Origin: JBBDMW01 sp040878005
GTDB taxonomy: Bacteria; Chloroflexota; Dehalococcoidia; Lucifugimonadales; Lucifugimonadaceae
DNA length: 64,000 nucleotides
Direction: 5' to 3'
Assembly: GCA_040878005.1 (NCBI GenBank)
Contig: JBBDMW010000036.1
Location: 1-64,000 of the forward strand
Positions 60,446-64,000 of this stretch are shown here, one piece after another (positions within the stretch are counted from its first letter, which is position 1; each line of letters opens with the position of its first letter). The translations under genes and the position numbers were made by a program. Below the pieces are notes generated by a model. The model did no database searches, had not been told where the DNA came from, and saw nothing but the letters and a program-made list of their open reading frames with translations.

Positions 60446-61420
60446 TTAGTTGAATTGCGAAGGGTTGCCACGGTTCATCGTGTCATCACCGCCATCGAAT
60501 ATGGGGTCTTCAAAGCCGCTGATTCGGTTGCCAGTGACCTTGGTGTTCGCCGCCCCTGGAAAGATGTAGATGCCGACAGCTCCGTCTGTCGCACTCAGGC
60601 TGTTGCCCGCAGCGTGGTTGTTGGAACCGCCAATCAACATTCCATAAGCCTGAAATGCCAAGCTGGACCCGCTGATGATCTCAGAACTCGTGCGGTTGCC
60701 GGAAACCTTGTTGTTGTCTCCAACGATGTAAAAGCTGAACTCGTTATCAACAAGCCGATTGTTGGTCACTGAAAGACCGTTCGCACCCGATACGAAAATC
60801 CCAGTTGATGCAAAATTCGACTCCCCATCCCACCAGTGGCCCTCGACGGTATTGTTGGCCACGGTTGCGTTGGCGCCCTGGTCTACCTGGATACCGTTCT
60901 CGGCCCATCCGCTGGTCTTGGCTCCAGTTCCGGTAATGGAGTTCCCTTTAACCTGGACGTCGGTTCCTTCACCACGGACCAGGACTCCCACCCGGTGAGC
61001 GCCCTGTAGAACATTGCGGGCTATGCGGCCCGTAGCACCGTCTCGGTATGCGATAGAAATGAACTGGTGCGAGTAGCCGTCCTCGACATGAAACTCCGAG
61101 GCTTGTACGGCAACATCAGCGCCCACGACCAGTACGCCATACTGCGTCGATTTTGCGCCAGCAACAGTCCCGTTGAAGGTCGCGCCACTAACCACACCGT
61201 TCTGATCGAAGAAGGCGCCGACGTCGCAGCCGTCCACGTTGATAGTCGTGCCTACGACATCTTCGTTGACGGAGACGGCGGTAAGACCCTCGAAGCCCGT
61301 ATCGATACAATGGCTATCCGCCACGGTTGGACTCACATTCCACGCCAGCGCGGCGACCAGCGCCATGGCTAACAGCCAGCCGGACTTTCTCAGGTGACCC
61401 TGCGTCAATGCTGCAATCAT
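60446..61420 (-). CDS. Secreted right-handed beta-helix protein
   Basis: 324-residue exported protein: the N-terminal basic start and the hydrophobic core GWLLAMALVAALAW form a signal peptide with likely cleavage near VADS. The rest is built of repeated 20-25-residue turns rich in Gly, Asn and Val (NGIQVDQGANATVANNTVEG, GIFVSGANGLSVTNNRLVDN), the pattern of NosD/parallel beta-helix folds used for carbohydrate binding or cleavage. No catalytic residues can be assigned. GGAGG lies before the ATG at 61420. The scaffold gap lies 46 bases beyond its 3' end. Confidence 0.8.
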   Translation of the reverse strand: MIAALTQGHLRKSGWLLAMALVAALAWNVSPTVADSHCIDTGFEGLTAVSVNEDVVGTTINVDGCDVGAFFDQNGVVSGATFNGTVAGAKSTQYGVLVVGADVAVQASEFHVEDGYSHQFISIAYRDGATGRIARNVLQGAHRVGVLVRGEGTDVQVKGNSITGTGAKTSGWAENGIQVDQGANATVANNTVEGHWWDGESNFASTGIFVSGANGLSVTNNRLVDNEFSFYIVGDNNKVSGNRTSSEIISGSSLAFQAYGMLIGGSNNHAAGNSLSATDGAVGIYIFPGAANTKVTGNRISGFEDPIFDGGDDTMNRGNPSQFN

Positions 61421-61911
61421 GCTCCGCCTCCTCTTGAACCCCACCCTCCAACCGGGCATTCCCGTATTGGTCACCCCTGGAACCAGCCGCCGAACTCCAA
61501 GAACGGCCGGACCATACCACAGGCCTTTGCTCCACTGTCAAACGTCACCATGCGCCCGCCTCGCAACGGATTTCGCATACCGCAAACACCGTTGGCACAT
61601 CTTCGTTACCCAGGCCCTTATCCCACACAAGAGTCCGTATTCGCTTTTTTGACCGTTAAGCGGGCACCAGGCGTCCAGTGATGGCGCGCACCTAAATCGT
61701 TGGCCCGAATGATCAACGTCGCATTCGGTCAACCATCTGTTCGCCGATCTTATGACTGATCCCAGGGCAACCGCACCGGCATTAAGCGGTCATGCATCCA
61801 ACTGGTTAAAATAGTGAGAGTGCGGGAGAAGCTCCGCTTCCCAATCGTGGCGTAAACCGTTGCCTGGTTTACTTGTCCGTTAAGACATGCCGGCTAAGAA
61901 AGGAACCCGTA
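61421..61911. other. Divergent intergenic region before the pirin gene
   Basis: 491 bases without a supported gene. A weak promoter may lie at 61782-61812 (TTAAGC, 19-base spacer, TAAAAT). Nothing else is recognised except the hairpin at 61852-61872. Confidence 0.4.
61852..61872. promoter_or_regulatory. GTAAACC/GGTTTAC hairpin, possible operator
   Basis: Perfect 7-base inverted repeat (61852-61858, 61866-61872) with a 7-base loop, 39 bases before the pirin start; it lacks a T-tract. Confidence 0.4.
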
Positions 61912-62931
61912 ATGCCCGCGGTGACAGCAGAAAACTTACTGGCGCTGCCACGAGTGCCGCGGCCAGCGGCCGGCTCCGCAGAGCGCAGGGTCAGGAGCGT
62001 GACCACCGCGCCAAGCGGTTTCGAGGGTGAAGGGTTCCCCGTCCGCCGGACCATGGCGGGAATACCGTTGCGGCACATCGATCCGTTCATCATGATGGAC
62101 CAGATGGGCGAGGTGGAGTACCGAGCTGGCGAAGCCAAGGGCACCCCGTGGCACCCCCACCGAGGTTTCGAAACGGTCACCTACATGATCGATGGTGTGT
62201 TCAGACACCGCGACTCTCACGGCGGCGGCGGAATCATCAGCGACGGCGACACACAGTGGATGACCGCCGGCGCGGGAATCCTCCACATCGAGGCGCCCAC
62301 CGAGCAGATAGTGCTGGCTGGCGGCACGGTCCACGGCGTACAGCTATGGGTGAATCTGCCATCTGACAAGAAATGGGTGCCGCCCCGTTACCAGGACATT
62401 CGCAGCAAGAACCTGTCCCTGCTTAGCTCTCACGATGGCGGAGCGCTGGTGCGTGTTATCGCCGGAGAATTGGCAGGGCACGCTGGCCCTGGCATCACTT
62501 ACACGCCCATTACAATGTTGCACGCGACCGTCAGCCCCGGCGCCAGGCTGGAGATACCTTGGCGGCCAGAATTTAACGCGCTCGCATACGTTCTCGCCGG
62601 CCGCGGGAGTGTGGGTTCCGCCGCTCAGCCCATTCACATGGGCCAGACTGCTCTATTTGGAAGCGGGGATCACATGGTAGTGTCTGCCGAAGTCAGGCAG
62701 GACAGCAACTCACCCAACCTCGAGGTCTTGTTGCTTGGCGGTCAGCCTATAGGCGAGCCCGTCGCATGGTATGGTCCGTTCGTTATGAACACTCAGGATG
62801 AGCTACAGCAGGCTCTTGATGATTACCGTGCTGGAAAGATGGGTGTCATTCCATCTGAACAGCGAGATGTTCCACACGCGGGCGGATCCGAGCATAAGCA
62901 ACAGACTGCTGGTGACGTTGGCCAGTCCTGA
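61912..62931 (+). CDS. Pirin-family cupin protein
   Basis: 339-residue bicupin of the pirin family, some members of which have quercetinase activity. The first cupin keeps the metal ligands: HPHRGFET (two His) and GILHIEAP (His and Glu). The second cupin is present at about 180-285. AAAGGAAC precedes the ATG at 61912; a longer frame upstream is not family-like. It is about 40 residues longer than many pirins because of N- and C-terminal polar tails. The role in this organism is unknown. Confidence 0.9.
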   Translation: MPAVTAENLLALPRVPRPAAGSAERRVRSVTTAPSGFEGEGFPVRRTMAGIPLRHIDPFIMMDQMGEVEYRAGEAKGTPWHPHRGFETVTYMIDGVFRHRDSHGGGGIISDGDTQWMTAGAGILHIEAPTEQIVLAGGTVHGVQLWVNLPSDKKWVPPRYQDIRSKNLSLLSSHDGGALVRVIAGELAGHAGPGITYTPITMLHATVSPGARLEIPWRPEFNALAYVLAGRGSVGSAAQPIHMGQTALFGSGDHMVVSAEVRQDSNSPNLEVLLLGGQPIGEPVAWYGPFVMNTQDELQQALDDYRAGKMGVIPSEQRDVPHAGGSEHKQQTAGDVGQS

Positions 62932-62953
62932 CCGTTGTTCACGGCGGTTGATC

Positions 62954-64000
62954 TCAGGTCACGAGAAATAGCTGCCGTGGACACCCTGCGTCTTCATCAG
63001 CCAGTACACGGCAGCCGTTATTGGTAATCGTGACCTGCTCGCTGAGGCCCAGGAATCCGTAGGGGCCGTAAGTGTGCGCTATTACGTGAAGCGTGTGCCC
63101 CTCCTGGAGCACACCCTCGGTTCCAGGCGCAAGTGATACAGCGTTGCCTTCGTCCCATTCAATGCCACATCCATAACCGGTGCGGGACCGGACCTCTAGC
63201 CCTGTCTTCAGCATCGGCTCGCGTATCACCCGGTCCACATCACTGAACCTCACGCCCGGACGCATCATTGCCAGGGCGTCCTCAAGCCCTTCTGCACTGG
63301 CCTCGATTGCACGAACAACCACATCCGGAGCACTATCGCCGAAGAACACCGGCCTCATCATGCAGCCGACGTAAGATTTCACGAAGACACCTGGCTCAAG
63401 GTTGCCGGCAGCATTCGTAGCCGCGGTCATGGTCTGCATCTCGGCTGCGAGGCGCTTCGGGTGCATATCGTGCGCATGGGAACCGAACTGCGCCGTCTGG
63501 GCGCTTTCGCTCGTGCCGCCGTAGTCCGGGCCGAGCAACTCACTGTGGAGCTGCCGGATGCGCTCCATGAAGTCCCACTCGGTGCTTCCAATCCTCAACT
63601 CGCCAATGGCCTTGTACAGCGCCTGAGCGTTTACGCGGGCGGCTATCGACATCACGTTCAACTCTTCAGCGGACTTGATTGCCCGCACCTGCTCAGCCGG
63701 GAAGTTGCTGTGCTTCGCTGAAGGCAGCAGTTCCTTCAATCGAGCATAGTCTTGAACGTTGAAATACCGGTACGCGACCCCAAGTCCCAGCCCAGGCACG
63801 TTAAATCCACGTAGCACATCCGCGACTACGGGCACAGGATCATAAGGCATCACGATGCCCCCGTCCCTGTACTCCGCTATCTCCTCCACCACGTTGCTAG
63901 CGCTGCGCTCGAACGTCTCACGTTCAAGATGCCGCACAACGGCAGTGACCGGTCCGTGGTCCTCCCTCGGCACGATCAGCCAGATCGGGTTATCTGCGTA
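62954..64000 (-). CDS. M24/creatinase-fold (pita-bread) protein, partial
   Basis: The frame is open to the right edge, so the 5' end is missing; 348 residues are visible, including the N-terminal-domain end (YFNVQDYARLKELLPSAK) and the whole pita-bread domain. It resembles ectoine-hydrolase/creatinase-type members. In the region of the first metal Asp the sequence is KSYVGCMMRPVFFG, and RTGYGCGIEW lies where a His is often found, so the usual five metal ligands look replaced. Creatinase itself works without metal, so it may be active on another substrate. It converges with the pirin gene. Confidence 0.8.
   Translation of the reverse strand, partial: YADNPIWLIVPREDHGPVTAVVRHLERETFERSASNVVEEIAEYRDGGIVMPYDPVPVVADVLRGFNVPGLGLGVAYRYFNVQDYARLKELLPSAKHSNFPAEQVRAIKSAEELNVMSIAARVNAQALYKAIGELRIGSTEWDFMERIRQLHSELLGPDYGGTSESAQTAQFGSHAHDMHPKRLAAEMQTMTAATNAAGNLEPGVFVKSYVGCMMRPVFFGDSAPDVVVRAIEASAEGLEDALAMMRPGVRFSDVDRVIREPMLKTGLEVRSRTGYGCGIEWDEGNAVSLAPGTEGVLQEGHTLHVIAHTYGPYGFLGLSEQVTITNNGCRVLADEDAGCPRQLFLVT

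Overview
The window looks like a chromosomal stretch of an uncultivated Chloroflexota bacterium, most likely Dehalococcoidia of the SAR202 type. This is inferred from gene content: three enolase-superfamily sugar-acid dehydratase relatives, Ldh2, Gfo/Idh/MocA, creatininase, SMP-30 and CocE enzymes, a Tal-Pgi fusion, frequent TTG/GTG starts behind good Shine-Dalgarno (SD) sites, and moderately high GC. A 10-base N run preceded by a 16-G run marks a scaffold gap. I see no rRNA, tRNA or CRISPR array.

Layout. 1-4250: accessory-looking segment with an orphan phage-type large terminase, a conserved hypothetical protein and an Ldh2 dehydrogenase. It is bracketed by mosaics of short palindromic repeats, and one repeat copy lies in frame inside the terminase gene. 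4251-8518: Gfo/Idh oxidoreductase, SufT-like/Mrp iron-sulfur pair, orphan receiver protein, 3-hydroxyacid-dehydrogenase-like enzyme. 8792-18803: CPA1 antiporter, CorA, SelA-like PLP enzyme, two alpha/beta hydrolase-fold proteins, DUF502 protein, acetyl-CoA synthetase. 19244-23955: replication operon rplI-dnaB-dnaD-like-dnaI-like-HIT. The helicase-loader gene encodes two complete tandem AAA+ domains, and the HIT protein also looks internally duplicated. 24012-37458: catabolic islands with enolase-superfamily enzymes, creatininase, a peptide/oligo-type ABC importer without ATPase genes, MDR dehydrogenase, GH4 glycosidase, aldehyde dehydrogenase and a ceramidase-like protein.

37708-51392 is a sugar-phosphate supercluster: two tandem SMP-30 lactonases, then tkt, rpiB, tal-pgi, a DUF2090 TIM-barrel protein, a HAD phosphatase/mutase, gnd, zwf and an 81-aa protein, with a convergent gluconate-type FGGY kinase. 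No 6-phosphogluconolactonase of the Pgl type or Rpe is present. 51476-56071: third enolase-superfamily enzyme, a small dimeric-barrel-like protein, and the three-subunit proton-translocating transhydrogenase, which could balance NADPH made by Zwf/Gnd. 56426-64000: two overlapping epimerase-like genes (one lacking the catalytic Tyr/Lys), several unknown small proteins, the scaffold gap, a secreted beta-helix protein, a pirin, and an M24-fold protein that runs off the right edge.

Themes worth following are the in-frame palindromic repeat, the duplicated helicase loader, the pentose-phosphate supercluster with possible lactonase/kinase bypass, and an unusual number of enzyme folds with replaced catalytic residues.
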